Counted from the stretch's first letter, positions 19,318 to 28,146 are shown. The stretch is 64,000 nt of DNA from Aliidiomarina indica (GCF_015354615.1 NZ_JACAVQ010000001.1:744001-808000); one strand, 5' to 3'. Made by a program: numbers and translations. The notes: generated by a model from the letters alone, not told the origin.

Positions 19318-20078
19318 TGCTGCGCCCCCGATCTGGCCTTCTCGTTCTCTGCTAACAGATCTTCATAGGTTGCATAATCAATCGCGTAAAAACGTATGCG
19401 ATCACCCACTTGCACCGGTGTCATTGGCTCGCGGTCGGCACGAAACCAGACAAACGGGCTGGCACCGATTAAATGCCAGCCGCCAGGGGATTCTAATGGG
19501 TATACCGCCGTTTGTTGCCCGGCAATACCAACAGCCCCTGCCGGCACATGGGTTCGTGGATTCTTCATTCGCGGTACTTGCAGCTGTTCATCTAGCGCCC
19601 CTAGATAGGCAAAGCCTGGCGCGAAGCCAAGGGCATACACCTGATAATCTTTGTCACTGTGTAAGGCAATGATGTCCTCAGCCGAAAGCTTGGTAAGGGC
19701 CATCACCGACTCAAGGTCTGGAGCACAGCGTGGGTCGTAGCAAACCGGCACCTTCACCAATTGTCCTGGGGTATCGGCATCAGTCGACCAAGGGCTACAC
19801 AACCAAGGCACATCCTGACTTAACTGCTCCAACGCCTGCTCCAAATCAAAAGTACGCACGGCGCGGGGTTCATAATACACCAGCAAACTGGAGTATGCGG
19901 GAACCACCTCATGCACAACGTCGGCCAATTCGCTCAAAATACGTTGCCTTAATTGTGCTAAAAATCCCGGTAAGCAGGGATCCATGGTTTGCCCAAACTG
20001 CATCAAAAGCGCATCGACACCAGCAGCGGCAAAGGTTAATTCTGGGCGGTCGGTTAAAGGGCTCGATTCAGAACTCAT
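19314..20078 (-). CDS. pxpB: 5-oxoprolinase subunit PxpB (KipI/allophanate hydrolase subunit 1 family)
   Basis: The 254-residue product has the family motif YALGFAPGFAYLGAL and the downstream AVGIAGQQTAVYPLESPGGWHLIG. A longer open frame reaches 20174, but the ATG at 20078 overlaps the pxpA stop as ATGA and has AGGAGG at the proper distance. The longer form would run back into pxpA, so I reject it. Partner of PxpA and PxpC in ATP-dependent 5-oxoproline hydrolysis. Confidence 0.92.
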   Translation of the reverse strand: MSSESSPLTDRPELTFAAAGVDALLMQFGQTMDPCLPGFLAQLRQRILSELADVVHEVVPAYSSLLVYYEPRAVRTFDLEQALEQLSQDVPWLCSPWSTDADTPGQLVKVPVCYDPRCAPDLESVMALTKLSAEDIIALHSDKDYQVYALGFAPGFAYLGALDEQLQVPRMKNPRTHVPAGAVGIAGQQTAVYPLESPGGWHLIGASPFVWFRADREPMTPVQVGDRIRFYAIDYATYEDLLAENEKARSGAQQ

Positions 20079-20848
20079 AACGGCCCTCCTGATGTTGCTT
20101 GTTGATGTTCGTCTAAATACTGTCTGATTTTCCGCACGGCGGCTAGCGCCGAAGGCGTATCCCCATGCACGCATAGCGTATGGGCATTCAGTGAAATCAC
20201 GGTACCATCAACGCTTGTTACCGAACCTTCTTGGGCAATTTGTAATGCTTGCTTGCTCATTGCATCAGCGCTTGCCAACACCGCTCCGGGCTGTGAACGG
20301 GGCACCAATGCACCATCGGCACGATAGGCGCGATCCGCAAATGCTTCGAACCACAAGGTAATACCGGCTGCATCGGCCATATCCTGCCAATGGGAAGGCT
20401 TAGGATGAGCGAGCATGACTAACGGCAATTGACTATCAAAGTGATTCACCGCTGCTAAAACGGCTGCAAAAGTTTGGTCGTTTTTCAACATATCGTGATA
20501 CAGCGCCCCGTGGGGCTTTACGTAACGAATCTGGGTGTTGTGTTGCCGGCAAAAGGCTGACAGCGCGCCTAATTGATAAAGCACGGTCGCGGTCACTTCG
20601 GCCGGACTCAATGCCATAGAACGGCGGCCAAAGCCGACCAAATCGGGATAGCTAGGATGCGCCCCAATCCAGACGTGGTGCTGTGCCGCTAATGCCACAG
20701 TCCGTGCCATCACCATCGGGTCGCCGCCATGGAATCCACAGGCAATATTTGCGCAATCGATCAAAGGCATCATTTCAGCGTCATTGCCCATCGACCATGC
20801 ACCGAAGCTTTCCCCTAAATCACAATTTAAGCGCAAGGATTTGCTCAT
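20075..20848 (-). CDS. pxpA: 5-oxoprolinase subunit PxpA (LamB/YcsF family)
   Basis: The 257-residue protein begins LRLNCDLGESFGAW and has ANIACGFHGGDP and VKPHGALYHDM, the metal-site motifs of the LamB/YcsF family. It supplies the amidohydrolase-type active site of 5-oxoprolinase. It overlaps the small membrane protein gene by four bases upstream and pxpB by four bases downstream, so the four genes form one tight operon. Confidence 0.94.
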   Translation of the reverse strand: MSKSLRLNCDLGESFGAWSMGNDAEMMPLIDCANIACGFHGGDPMVMARTVALAAQHHVWIGAHPSYPDLVGFGRRSMALSPAEVTATVLYQLGALSAFCRQHNTQIRYVKPHGALYHDMLKNDQTFAAVLAAVNHFDSQLPLVMLAHPKPSHWQDMADAAGITLWFEAFADRAYRADGALVPRSQPGAVLASADAMSKQALQIAQEGSVTSVDGTVISLNAHTLCVHGDTPSALAAVRKIRQYLDEHQQATSGGPL

Positions 20849-21285
20849 TTGTCTGCTTTCCCCTTTGCGGACGCTTCAACTTTACTCGAAAAACGCACCT
20901 GCATGGCAAAGAACGCAAAAATCCCTAACCCCAACACCGCTAGCCACATGGTAGGCCATGCCAGATACCACACTCGGTGTTCAAAATAGATAGCCAGAGA
21001 GCCTATGGCACCAAAGGTCATCAACGCGGTACTCACCCACACCCCGTATTCAGACACTTTTTGTACCCAGTCGAGGCGCAATAAACCCGCTAAAGCACCG
21101 AGCATAATGCCCCAGGCTACGGGTGCAAAAACAGCATACCAACTCAGCTCCGTCGCCCGAATAAACGCCAATAAACTTTGTTCATCGGACAGTAAAAAGA
21201 TAAGTCCGACCGGAGCGGTCACCAACGCAATAACACGTTGTATGTGTGGTCGTAACGACTGTCCAGGCTGTTCATTCTTTGCCAT
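20845..21285 (-). CDS. Small four-helix inner-membrane protein at the head of the pxp operon
   Basis: The 146-residue protein has four predicted membrane helices: RVIALVTAPVGLIFLLS, YAVFAPVAWGIMLGALAGLL, WVSTALMTFGAIGSLAIYF and WPTMWLAVLGLGIFAFFAM. The tails are basic (KVEASAKGKADK). I do not recognise a family. It overlaps pxpA as ATGA, so it is translated with the 5-oxoprolinase. A part in uptake or signalling of 5-oxoproline is possible, but four helices is small for a transporter on its own. Confidence 0.65.
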   Translation of the reverse strand: MAKNEQPGQSLRPHIQRVIALVTAPVGLIFLLSDEQSLLAFIRATELSWYAVFAPVAWGIMLGALAGLLRLDWVQKVSEYGVWVSTALMTFGAIGSLAIYFEHRVWYLAWPTMWLAVLGLGIFAFFAMQVRFSSKVEASAKGKADK

Positions 21286-21421
21286 AATTCATTCCAATTT
21301 CATGAAAAATCACCCATGATGATGCCAGATACCCAATGGGAAAGAAACCAGACCAATGTCGTAGTTTTTGCTCTACAATTTTAAGGGCAAATCTGCGCTA
21401 AAACCTGCAGCCGGAGGAATC

Positions 21422-22342
21422 ATGAGTACTCAGGATAAACACGCTACCTGTGCGCCCGAAGAAAGCCGGGGACGCCACCTCGCCAGCAAGGAAAGCCAAC
21501 TGACTCCAGAGCTCAGCGTGGCCCGCATTCTGCCTCAACGGCAACAGCGAATGATTGGGCCATTTTGCTTTTTCGATCATTTTGGCCCCACCGAGCCGGA
21601 TAAAACGGTCGAATTCGATATTCCCCCTCACCCTCATATCGGACTGCAAACCCTTTCTTGGCTGTGGTCAGGAACTATTCTCCACCTTGATAGTTTAGGG
21701 TATGAACAATGGCTACGCCCCGGTGAGGTAAATTTAATGACTTCCGGTAAAGGTTTATGCCACGCCGAAGTGATTCCAGCAGGTCGCCAGTCCAATGATT
21801 CCTTGCACGGTATTCAACTGTGGCTTGCGCTGCCTCCCGACCAAATGGATTGCGAGCCCGAATTTGAGCATGTTGCTGACCTTCCTAGCATTCGCTTTGG
21901 CGACTTTCAGGGAACACTTATTTTAGGCGAGCTCGATCAACACCATTCGGCAGTACCAACACGTTCCCCTGCGGTTGCGTTTGAGCTTGATGGCGAAGGT
22001 AACTGCGAGCTGCCCCTCAACCCTGAATTCGAATACCTGATATACGCGGGAAAAGGCTCTGTGTCGGTAAAAGAAGATACCATACAGACCCAAGAAGGTT
22101 ATGTTGTCGGTCCGGGACAAACGTCTGTCGCTTTTTCAGGGGCGGGCAAGCTGTTTATTATCGGCGGCAAGCCCTTTGCACAACCAGTAAAAATGTTTTG
22201 GAACTTCGTGGCGATGGATGAAGACACACTGAAGCAAGCAGCGCGAGAATGGAATCTTGAAGATGAACGCTTTGGGACGGTCACCCAATATACCCAGTAC
22301 GGCAGTGGCCCCGCCCGCTTGCGCAGTCCGAGCTGGGATTAG
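21422..22342 (+). CDS. Pirin family protein
   Basis: The 306-residue bicupin protein has the pirin N-terminal signature GPFCFFDHFGPT, PPHPHIGLQTLSWLWSG (two metal-binding histidines) and GKGLCHAEVIP (further His/Glu ligands). The C-terminal pirin domain contains GGKPFAQPVKMFWNFV. Bacterial pirins bind iron; some act as quercetinases and others bind pyruvate dehydrogenase or regulators, so the role is open. The ATG at 21422 is chosen for the GGAGGA at 21413-21418, which rejects an 18-residue upstream extension. Confidence 0.9.
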   Translation: MSTQDKHATCAPEESRGRHLASKESQLTPELSVARILPQRQQRMIGPFCFFDHFGPTEPDKTVEFDIPPHPHIGLQTLSWLWSGTILHLDSLGYEQWLRPGEVNLMTSGKGLCHAEVIPAGRQSNDSLHGIQLWLALPPDQMDCEPEFEHVADLPSIRFGDFQGTLILGELDQHHSAVPTRSPAVAFELDGEGNCELPLNPEFEYLIYAGKGSVSVKEDTIQTQEGYVVGPGQTSVAFSGAGKLFIIGGKPFAQPVKMFWNFVAMDEDTLKQAAREWNLEDERFGTVTQYTQYGSGPARLRSPSWD

Positions 22343-22355
22343 CTCGGAAATATAG

Positions 22356-22403
22356 CGCTTTTTAGGGCGAGTAAATACGTTAGAGTACTCGTCCTAAAAA
22401 GCG
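22356..22403. repeat. Long inverted repeat at a convergent gene end
   Basis: CGCTTTTTAGGGCGAGTA (22356-22373) and TACTCGTCCTAAAAAGCG (22386-22403) pair with a single G-T wobble around a 12-base loop. The right arm lies inside the last codons of the hydrolase gene. It could terminate or stabilise both convergent transcripts; no clean T tract follows. Confidence 0.6.
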
Positions 22404-23318
22404 AACTAGTGCGTAATTCACCGCGTCAGGTTGCTCTAAATGGGGTGTATGACCTGCCCCGTCAACCGTTAAGAAGTTCACAATATGAGCATCTTCAATC
22501 ACAGCTTCATGCTGCCGATAGGGCACGATCGTATCCTGGGTCCCCCACACTAACATCACCGGCATTCCGTTAGCTTTGGTCTGCCGATACCGGCTTGGAT
22601 GATCTTCGGTGGTAAATGCGTAAAACGACGAGGTCAGTGCCCGCGTGAACCCCCTAAACTTCATTTGCGCCGCATAGGCTGCCTGCAAACTAGCCTGTTG
22701 TTCCGGACGTAGATAATCCGCCTCTAAACTTGCTCTTAACCCCGGTACATAAAATCCGGAAATCATATAATGCCCCATCCGTTCCGGCATCGGTGGTGGC
22801 TGCAACGGCTGATGTAAAGGCGCAATCAGTGCTGCCGCTTTAATCCGATCCGGATGCAAGGCTGCCGCGTGCATGGTAACGGCGCCGCCCATGGATAAGC
22901 CAACCACTTGCACCGGCTCATTAATAGCAAGGGCATCAAGTAACTCGATGAGCTGATCGACAAAAATCGCGTGGGTGTAGCGCACACGAGGACGATCCGA
23001 ATAGCCGCGCCCAAATAAGTCGTAGCGAATCACTCGAAACCCTGCTTCCGCCAGAGCATCATCGGTATCGCCCCATACTTCTGAGGGGATACTAAAACCG
23101 TGAATCAGCACCACTACCGGACCATCCGAGGGGCCGCTCACATGGTAATGGGTATAACCTTGGCTGAGTTCAACAAACTGACCGGGGGCTTCCGCACGAC
23201 GTTCGCTATTGAGCGTATACGACTCGTCGAAGTGCTTAAAATGGGAATAGAACACAAAAATCACCACCGCAATTAGCAGAGCGATGATGGAAAAACCAAA
23301 CCAGCGTAAAACTCTCAT
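22380..23318 (-). CDS. Membrane-anchored alpha/beta hydrolase
   Basis: The 312-residue protein starts with a single hydrophobic anchor (WFGFSIIALLIAVVIFVFYS), so the enzyme domain is probably periplasmic or membrane-tethered. The catalytic motifs are complete: oxyanion HGFS, nucleophile GLSMGG, acid in WGTQDTIVP and histidine in GAGHTPHL. The substrate cannot be read from sequence; the lipase/esterase or C-C hydrolase branches fit. AAGGA precedes the ATG. It is a single gene. Confidence 0.85.
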   Translation of the reverse strand: MRVLRWFGFSIIALLIAVVIFVFYSHFKHFDESYTLNSERRAEAPGQFVELSQGYTHYHVSGPSDGPVVVLIHGFSIPSEVWGDTDDALAEAGFRVIRYDLFGRGYSDRPRVRYTHAIFVDQLIELLDALAINEPVQVVGLSMGGAVTMHAAALHPDRIKAAALIAPLHQPLQPPPMPERMGHYMISGFYVPGLRASLEADYLRPEQQASLQAAYAAQMKFRGFTRALTSSFYAFTTEDHPSRYRQTKANGMPVMLVWGTQDTIVPYRQHEAVIEDAHIVNFLTVDGAGHTPHLEQPDAVNYALVRFLGRVL

Positions 23319-23425
23319 GCGTATCGATCCTTATAGAGCAAGGTACGGTGTACCCTGCTTTGGTATGCGTCGGCAATGAACTCGGTAGAACGTTGCTTAG
23401 CCTTCACTAAGCGGCAAGCGCCTTA

Positions 23426-24238
23426 CTAAAACACAATCTCATCAGGAATATTGAGCATTCCTTCACAAAAATCAGCGACCTGCCCCATCAAGTGGACTCG
23501 TTGGCTGTTCTTGTCGCTGGTAAACACTTCACATCGTAACTGTCCGCCTCGACGCGATAACTGCTTGGCGGTTAAGCTGGTTTTATCCAATTGAGCAGCC
23601 CAAAACGGCGCCAACTCACAATGTGCTGAACCGGTGACAGGATCTTCATTGACCCGTAATTTAGGGAAAAAGCAGCGACTGACAAAATCACAGTCATTGC
23701 CCGGTGCCGTAATGAGAACGCCGCGGCCATCAAGTTCACATAAGGTGGTAAAATTCGGCTTCACCGCCCGTACCGCCTCTTCAGATTCCAGCACCACGAC
23801 GTAATCGTATGAAGCATAGACCGCTTTTGGAACAACACCTAATCCTTGCATTAAGGCTTGGGGCGGATCCACAGTCTCTGGCATAGACGCGGGGAAATCC
23901 ATAGAATAGCCGCCGTCATGGCGTTGCACGCGAAGCTCGCCACTGCGGGTATAGAAGCAAATTTCCTGCTCGGGATAGTTTAAATGGGAGAAAATAACAT
24001 GGGCTGTCGCAAGCGTTGCGTGGCCACACAAATCCACTTCCGCTTCCGGGGTAAACCAACGCAGCCGAAAGCCGGCTCCCTCAGGCACAAAGAAGGCCGT
24101 TTCAGAAAGGTTATTCTCGTCCGCAATGGCTTGTAACAACCCATCTTCTGGCCACGCACCCAATGGGCACACGGCCGCAGGATTGCCACCAAACACACGA
24201 TCAGTAAACGCATCAACTTGATAAAGCTTAATATCCAT
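23426..24238 (-). CDS. PhzF family protein (phenazine biosynthesis-like isomerase fold)
   Basis: The 270-residue protein has the PhzF N-terminus YQVDAFTDRVFGGNPAAVCPL and the motif NLSETAFF with the conserved catalytic glutamate. LRWFTPEAEVDLCGHATLA and DPVTGSAHC are also present. PhzF isomerises a phenazine precursor in pseudomonads, but there are no other phenazine genes here. This is one of the common stand-alone relatives of unknown substrate. An AGAGGGAT ribosome-binding site precedes the ATG. Confidence 0.9.
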   Translation of the reverse strand: MDIKLYQVDAFTDRVFGGNPAAVCPLGAWPEDGLLQAIADENNLSETAFFVPEGAGFRLRWFTPEAEVDLCGHATLATAHVIFSHLNYPEQEICFYTRSGELRVQRHDGGYSMDFPASMPETVDPPQALMQGLGVVPKAVYASYDYVVVLESEEAVRAVKPNFTTLCELDGRGVLITAPGNDCDFVSRCFFPKLRVNEDPVTGSAHCELAPFWAAQLDKTSLTAKQLSRRGGQLRCEVFTSDKNSQRVHLMGQVADFCEGMLNIPDEIVF

Positions 24239-24345
24239 ATATCCCTCTAAACGCCATGATTGTTTGGCTATAGCCTAGCAAATGCTACTGTAAATTGTCG
24301 CAAAAATGAGCCGAATATCATGCACTCAGAGAGAAACTGCGACCT

Positions 24346-25098
24346 CTACCCTAGCTTTAATGTCTGTTTTAGTGGCAACCGCTTGAGCAAGAAAGCGACC
24401 AGGACCCACGGCCAGCCGGGCACGTATGCCTGCACTTTTTCTTTCTCAATAGCGCGCACCATACTGCGCACGCCGGGTACCGTATCGCACATAAAAGGCG
24501 TGTTCTTCACTTTTTCATTAATTTCAGAACGAATGAATCCAGGTAAAATACAACTGGTTTTAATGGGGCTATTTTGGCGCATTAAATCGGCGCGAATCCC
24601 TTCGGTTAAGTTCACCAAAGCGGCTTTGCTTGACGCATAAGCAGTGAGCGCTCGGGGCATTCCGCGCAACGCACTAATTGAGGCGATGGTAACTAAATGG
24701 CCTGATTTCTGTTCGTAGAAGATCTCCAAAGCAGCCTCACATTGGGCTAACGCCGCAATGTAGTTCGTTTCTGCCGTCATCTTATTGTACTTAAACAAGC
24801 CGGTTCCCAGCGGGCCACCTTTACCCATACCTGCATTTACAATAATACGGTCGATACTGCCAAACTCTTGCTTAAATTCTGCAAATACTCGAAACACGGC
24901 ATCGTGATCGTTCACATCGAGGGCTTTTAACGACACCTGAATGTTCGGATATTGCGTTTCTAGTTCTTGCTTGAGCGACTCAAGACGCTCGGTACGCCGT
25001 GCGCACAAGCCTAAATTACGCCCTAACGCCGCAAACTGACGGGCCATCTCGGCACCTAAGCCGGAACTTGCGCCGGTAATTACAATTGTTTTTCTCAT
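24346..25098 (-). CDS. SDR-family oxidoreductase in the ACAD/kinase operon
   Basis: The 250-residue classical short-chain dehydrogenase has TGASSGLG, NAGMGKGG, catalytic serine in IASISALRG and YASSK. The C-terminus is extended and basic (FLLKRLPLKQTLKLG) and may associate with the membrane. It is 14 bases after the histidine-phosphatase gene and is the last of four leftward genes starting with the acyl-CoA dehydrogenase. A redox step on the same acyl substrate is plausible from context. Confidence 0.85.
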   Translation of the reverse strand: MRKTIVITGASSGLGAEMARQFAALGRNLGLCARRTERLESLKQELETQYPNIQVSLKALDVNDHDAVFRVFAEFKQEFGSIDRIIVNAGMGKGGPLGTGLFKYNKMTAETNYIAALAQCEAALEIFYEQKSGHLVTIASISALRGMPRALTAYASSKAALVNLTEGIRADLMRQNSPIKTSCILPGFIRSEINEKVKNTPFMCDTVPGVRSMVRAIEKEKVQAYVPGWPWVLVAFLLKRLPLKQTLKLG

Positions 25099-25112
25099 GG
25101 GGATAACCTTAC

Positions 25113-25826
25113 TTAACGGTAGGTGAGTAAATGCTTATTGCGCCCACTCACATGCGTATGCTCGTTTAAACTAATTAGCTTGCGGTCCACATCACCGGAG
25201 CCTTTCGCTTTACATAGAAAGCGTGAAAACCCACTGTTTACCAACTGGGCGTTAATTGTCATCATATTGGGGATGGGTAAGCCCATAGCACCCGCGGCAG
25301 AGAGCGCGATGGGCCCGCCTGAGGTCATCACCAAAATACGCTTATGGGAAAGCCAATCTCTCAAACGCTGCCAGGCTAGTTCGACACGGGCTACAAATTG
25401 CGGCCAAGATTCGGGGTATTCATCGTCGTGGGCCCCGCTTTGCCAACGTCGCACCGATTGCAGAAAAATAGTCATCACATCATCGGGACTAATTTGCGGC
25501 GTACCATCACTGGCAAAGAGTTTTTGCAGTTCCGGTTGGGCATTGCCTAAGGTGCGCATAATGGCGCGATGATCAAACTCGTTCCAGGTGGGATCGGAAA
25601 TAACATTTACCTCTCGCAAATCATCGCCATAGCCGTCCACGAGGGCATCTAATGACTGTTGATGACGCTTTAAGGTTCCCCGCACCAAGATATCGAAGCT
25701 TTCTTCCTGCGCTGCGAGTTGCGCGCCTAACTGCTGCAACTGCTGGTAGCCGATGTCAGAAAGGTTATCGTAATCCGCGGTTCCAAATGATGCCTGACCA
25801 TGTCGAACCAAGGTCACTAAAGCCAT
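25113..25826 (-). CDS. Histidine-phosphatase superfamily protein with altered second histidine motif
   Basis: The 237-residue protein starts MALVTLVRHGQASFG, the phosphohistidine RHG motif. TWNEFDHRAIM supplies the acidic residue. The usual second catalytic histidine motif (S-H-G-G) reads TSGGPIA instead, so this His is missing and phosphatase activity may be reduced or changed. It overlaps the kinase gene stop by one base (TAATG). Being next to an APH-like kinase suggests it acts on, or senses, the phosphorylated intermediate. Confidence 0.82.
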   Translation of the reverse strand: MALVTLVRHGQASFGTADYDNLSDIGYQQLQQLGAQLAAQEESFDILVRGTLKRHQQSLDALVDGYGDDLREVNVISDPTWNEFDHRAIMRTLGNAQPELQKLFASDGTPQISPDDVMTIFLQSVRRWQSGAHDDEYPESWPQFVARVELAWQRLRDWLSHKRILVMTSGGPIALSAAGAMGLPIPNMMTINAQLVNSGFSRFLCKAKGSGDVDRKLISLNEHTHVSGRNKHLLTYR

Positions 25827-26914
25827 TAACGCTCCCGTCTTCGTTGTTTTATCAGGCGCTTACAGCGCCAATGTAAATAATGCACTATCAACCAAAAATT
25901 TTTGAACGCCGGATTGCGCGTTTGCTTGTGGTGATAGCGATAGTAAATTTGTTGGGCAATAACAGATAATCGAAATAAGCCAAACACTTCGTAGAATGTC
26001 ATATCAACATTCTTAATACCCATCTGCTCGCAGTAATAATCAATCACTTCTTGGCGGCTGAACATCCCTTTTAAATGGGTCGGCTGACGCCGAGTCGCCT
26101 GCGCAATTCGATCGTCGTCGGCTTGCACCCAATAAGCAAGCATATTACCCAGTTCCACCAAGGGATCACCTATCGTCGCCAGTTCCCAATCTAACACAGC
26201 CAGAATTTCTGTGGGATCTTCTGGATTAAGGATTAGGTTATCGAAGCGAAAATCATTATGGGTTAAACACAAACGTTCTTGGGTCGGTTTGTTCTCGCGT
26301 AGCCATCGTTTAATGCCTTTGGCACTGGGTACATTCCATGTTTTTGCTTTGTCATAACGGCCAATCCAGCCTTCTACTTGGCGCTCAATGTAGCCGCCGC
26401 CTTTGCCCATACTTTCCAAGCCTGCGGCAACATAGTTCACCTGATGAAGCGCAATTAACTGGTCAATCATGGCGGTACACAACTGGCGAACTTGAGCTTC
26501 GCTGAGATTGAGTTCACGCGGCATATTCTTGCGCGGAATAATCCCCTCTATCCGCTCCATCACATAAAAATCGACCCCAATTAATGATGTATCCTCGCAG
26601 TAACCCACCATTTTAGGGACCACTGGATAGTGCTTTTTCAACATCAATTGCAAGTCGTGCTCTCGCTGCATATTGTGCGCCGACTTTGCTTTCGTGCCCG
26701 CTGGAGGCCGTCGCAGAATTAAATCAGCGTTGGTATAGGCTAAACGATAAGTCCAATTCGAGGCACCGCCGGGAAACTGGGTTAACTCAGGCTGACCTGT
26801 AATGTCAGGTCGACGTTGTTTAATCCATTGATCAACAGCATCGAGATCAAATTGTTCCTCGGCACGTACCTCCACGCCGCGGTCAATTACTGCACTCGCT
26901 TTCTTATTGCTCAT
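25826..26914 (-). CDS. APH-family kinase, probable 4-hydroxyacyl-CoA kinase (ACAD10/11 kinase-domain type)
   Basis: The 362-residue protein has the aminoglycoside-phosphotransferase fold. The nucleotide loop is FPGGASNWTY, the catalytic loop is LTHNDFRFDN and the metal motif is LDWELATIGDP. It matches the kinase half of mammalian ACAD10/11 and LvaA of Pseudomonas putida, which phosphorylate the 4-hydroxyl of acyl-CoAs. It is sandwiched between an ACAD11-type dehydrogenase (four-base ATGA overlap) and a histidine-phosphatase gene (one-base overlap). Antibiotic resistance is unlikely in this setting. Confidence 0.85.
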   Translation of the reverse strand: MSNKKASAVIDRGVEVRAEEQFDLDAVDQWIKQRRPDITGQPELTQFPGGASNWTYRLAYTNADLILRRPPAGTKAKSAHNMQREHDLQLMLKKHYPVVPKMVGYCEDTSLIGVDFYVMERIEGIIPRKNMPRELNLSEAQVRQLCTAMIDQLIALHQVNYVAAGLESMGKGGGYIERQVEGWIGRYDKAKTWNVPSAKGIKRWLRENKPTQERLCLTHNDFRFDNLILNPEDPTEILAVLDWELATIGDPLVELGNMLAYWVQADDDRIAQATRRQPTHLKGMFSRQEVIDYYCEQMGIKNVDMTFYEVFGLFRLSVIAQQIYYRYHHKQTRNPAFKNFWLIVHYLHWRCKRLIKQRRRER

Positions 26915-28146
26915 GAACCATCACCTTTGGTTCGGTATTTACGCAACTCCTGGCGTAATACCATCGCTTGATGCACTTCATCGGGACCATCAGCGAGTCG
27001 TAAGGCTCGCGCAATAGCATAGAAGCCTGTAAGTGGGTGATCATGACTCAAACCACCTCCGCCATACATTTGAATGGCATCGTCGACCACGTTCTGTAAC
27101 ACGGTCGGTACCACCGCTTTAATCCCAGCGATTTCACTGGCCGCAGCGCGCACGCCTTGGTTATCAATCACGCCTGCAGTATACAAAGTGTAGAGGCGCG
27201 CTTGGTCGATCGCCATTCGATGTTTTGCAATACGCGTACCGTTATCACCAAGTTTAAGTAAAGGCTGCCCAAACGCCACCCGCTGCATGCCACGTTGTAT
27301 CATTAATTCCAAACAACGTTCGGCGGCACCTAAGGCCCGCATGCAATGATGGATTCGCCCCGGACCCAAACGCCCTTGGGCAATCGCAAACCCGTATCCG
27401 AGACCGCCAATAACATTAGATTTCGGAACCCGCACCTGATTGAAACTCACCTCCCCATGCCCATAAGGAGCATCGTAGTCACCAAAAACTGGCAACATAC
27501 GTTCAATAGTAACCCCGGGGGCATCAAGGGGGACCAACACCATGGTATGACGTTTATGGCGCTCAGCATCGGGATCCGTTAATCCCATCACAATGGCAAT
27601 TTTCGCATCCGGATGTCCTAAACCTGTAGTCCACCATTTGCGCCCGTGAATCACAACGTCGTCACCATCGGCGGTTATACGCGTTTCCATGTTGGTTGCA
27701 TCGGAACTAGCCACTTGCGGTTCGGTCATTGCAAAAACGGAACGAATTTCGCCCTGTAACAAGGGCTGCAACCAGGTTTTTCGCTGTGCATCACTGCCGT
27801 AATGGTAAAGCACTTCCATATTGCCGGTATCTGGTGCATTACAATTAAAAATCTCAGGCGCAATAAATGAGCGGCCCATATGTTCAGCTAATGGTGCGTA
27901 ATCTAAAGTACTTAAGCCCTGCCCGAGTCGTGCGTCAGGCAAAAACAAATTCCACAATCCCTCGCCCTTGGCTTTCTCTTTTAAGGCGAGAATGTCCTCA
28001 GGAACTGACCATTCCCGCCAATTGCCGTGCCCCTGATCGCGCAGGATGCGCTGCATAATCTCAGCTTCGACCGGCTCGATGTGCTCTGCCATAAAGGCTT
28101 TTACACGGCTTAGATACTGTTGCGACAACTCTGAACGTCCGAACAT
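26911..28146 (-). CDS. Acyl-CoA dehydrogenase of the ACAD10/11 type
   Basis: The 411-residue flavoenzyme has AMTEPQVASSDATNM and YGGGGLSHDHPL. The motif LRLADGPDEVH stands where ordinary acyl-CoA dehydrogenases have the EGTNEI motif; this replacement is typical of the ACAD10/11 group. The open frame reaches 28188, but the ATG at 28146 has AGGA six bases upstream. It also leaves 92 bases for promoters divergent from the LysR gene, so it is preferred. Likely acts with the neighbouring kinase on 4-hydroxyacyl-CoAs. Confidence 0.88.
   Translation of the reverse strand: MFGRSELSQQYLSRVKAFMAEHIEPVEAEIMQRILRDQGHGNWREWSVPEDILALKEKAKGEGLWNLFLPDARLGQGLSTLDYAPLAEHMGRSFIAPEIFNCNAPDTGNMEVLYHYGSDAQRKTWLQPLLQGEIRSVFAMTEPQVASSDATNMETRITADGDDVVIHGRKWWTTGLGHPDAKIAIVMGLTDPDAERHKRHTMVLVPLDAPGVTIERMLPVFGDYDAPYGHGEVSFNQVRVPKSNVIGGLGYGFAIAQGRLGPGRIHHCMRALGAAERCLELMIQRGMQRVAFGQPLLKLGDNGTRIAKHRMAIDQARLYTLYTAGVIDNQGVRAAASEIAGIKAVVPTVLQNVVDDAIQMYGGGGLSHDHPLTGFYAIARALRLADGPDEVHQAMVLRQELRKYRTKGDGS

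Noticed and set aside
20079-20174. Longer PxpB start
   Set aside because: Would overlap pxpA by about 100 bases, while an ATGA coupling with AGGAGG marks 20078 as the start.
23394-23411. GCTTAG / CTAAGC hairpin between the PhzF gene and the hydrolase gene
   Set aside because: Only six base pairs and no T tract; not strong enough to call a terminator.
25826-26914. Aminoglycoside resistance phosphotransferase
   Set aside because: The APH fold is present, but the operon with an ACAD10/11-type dehydrogenase points to metabolic phosphorylation.
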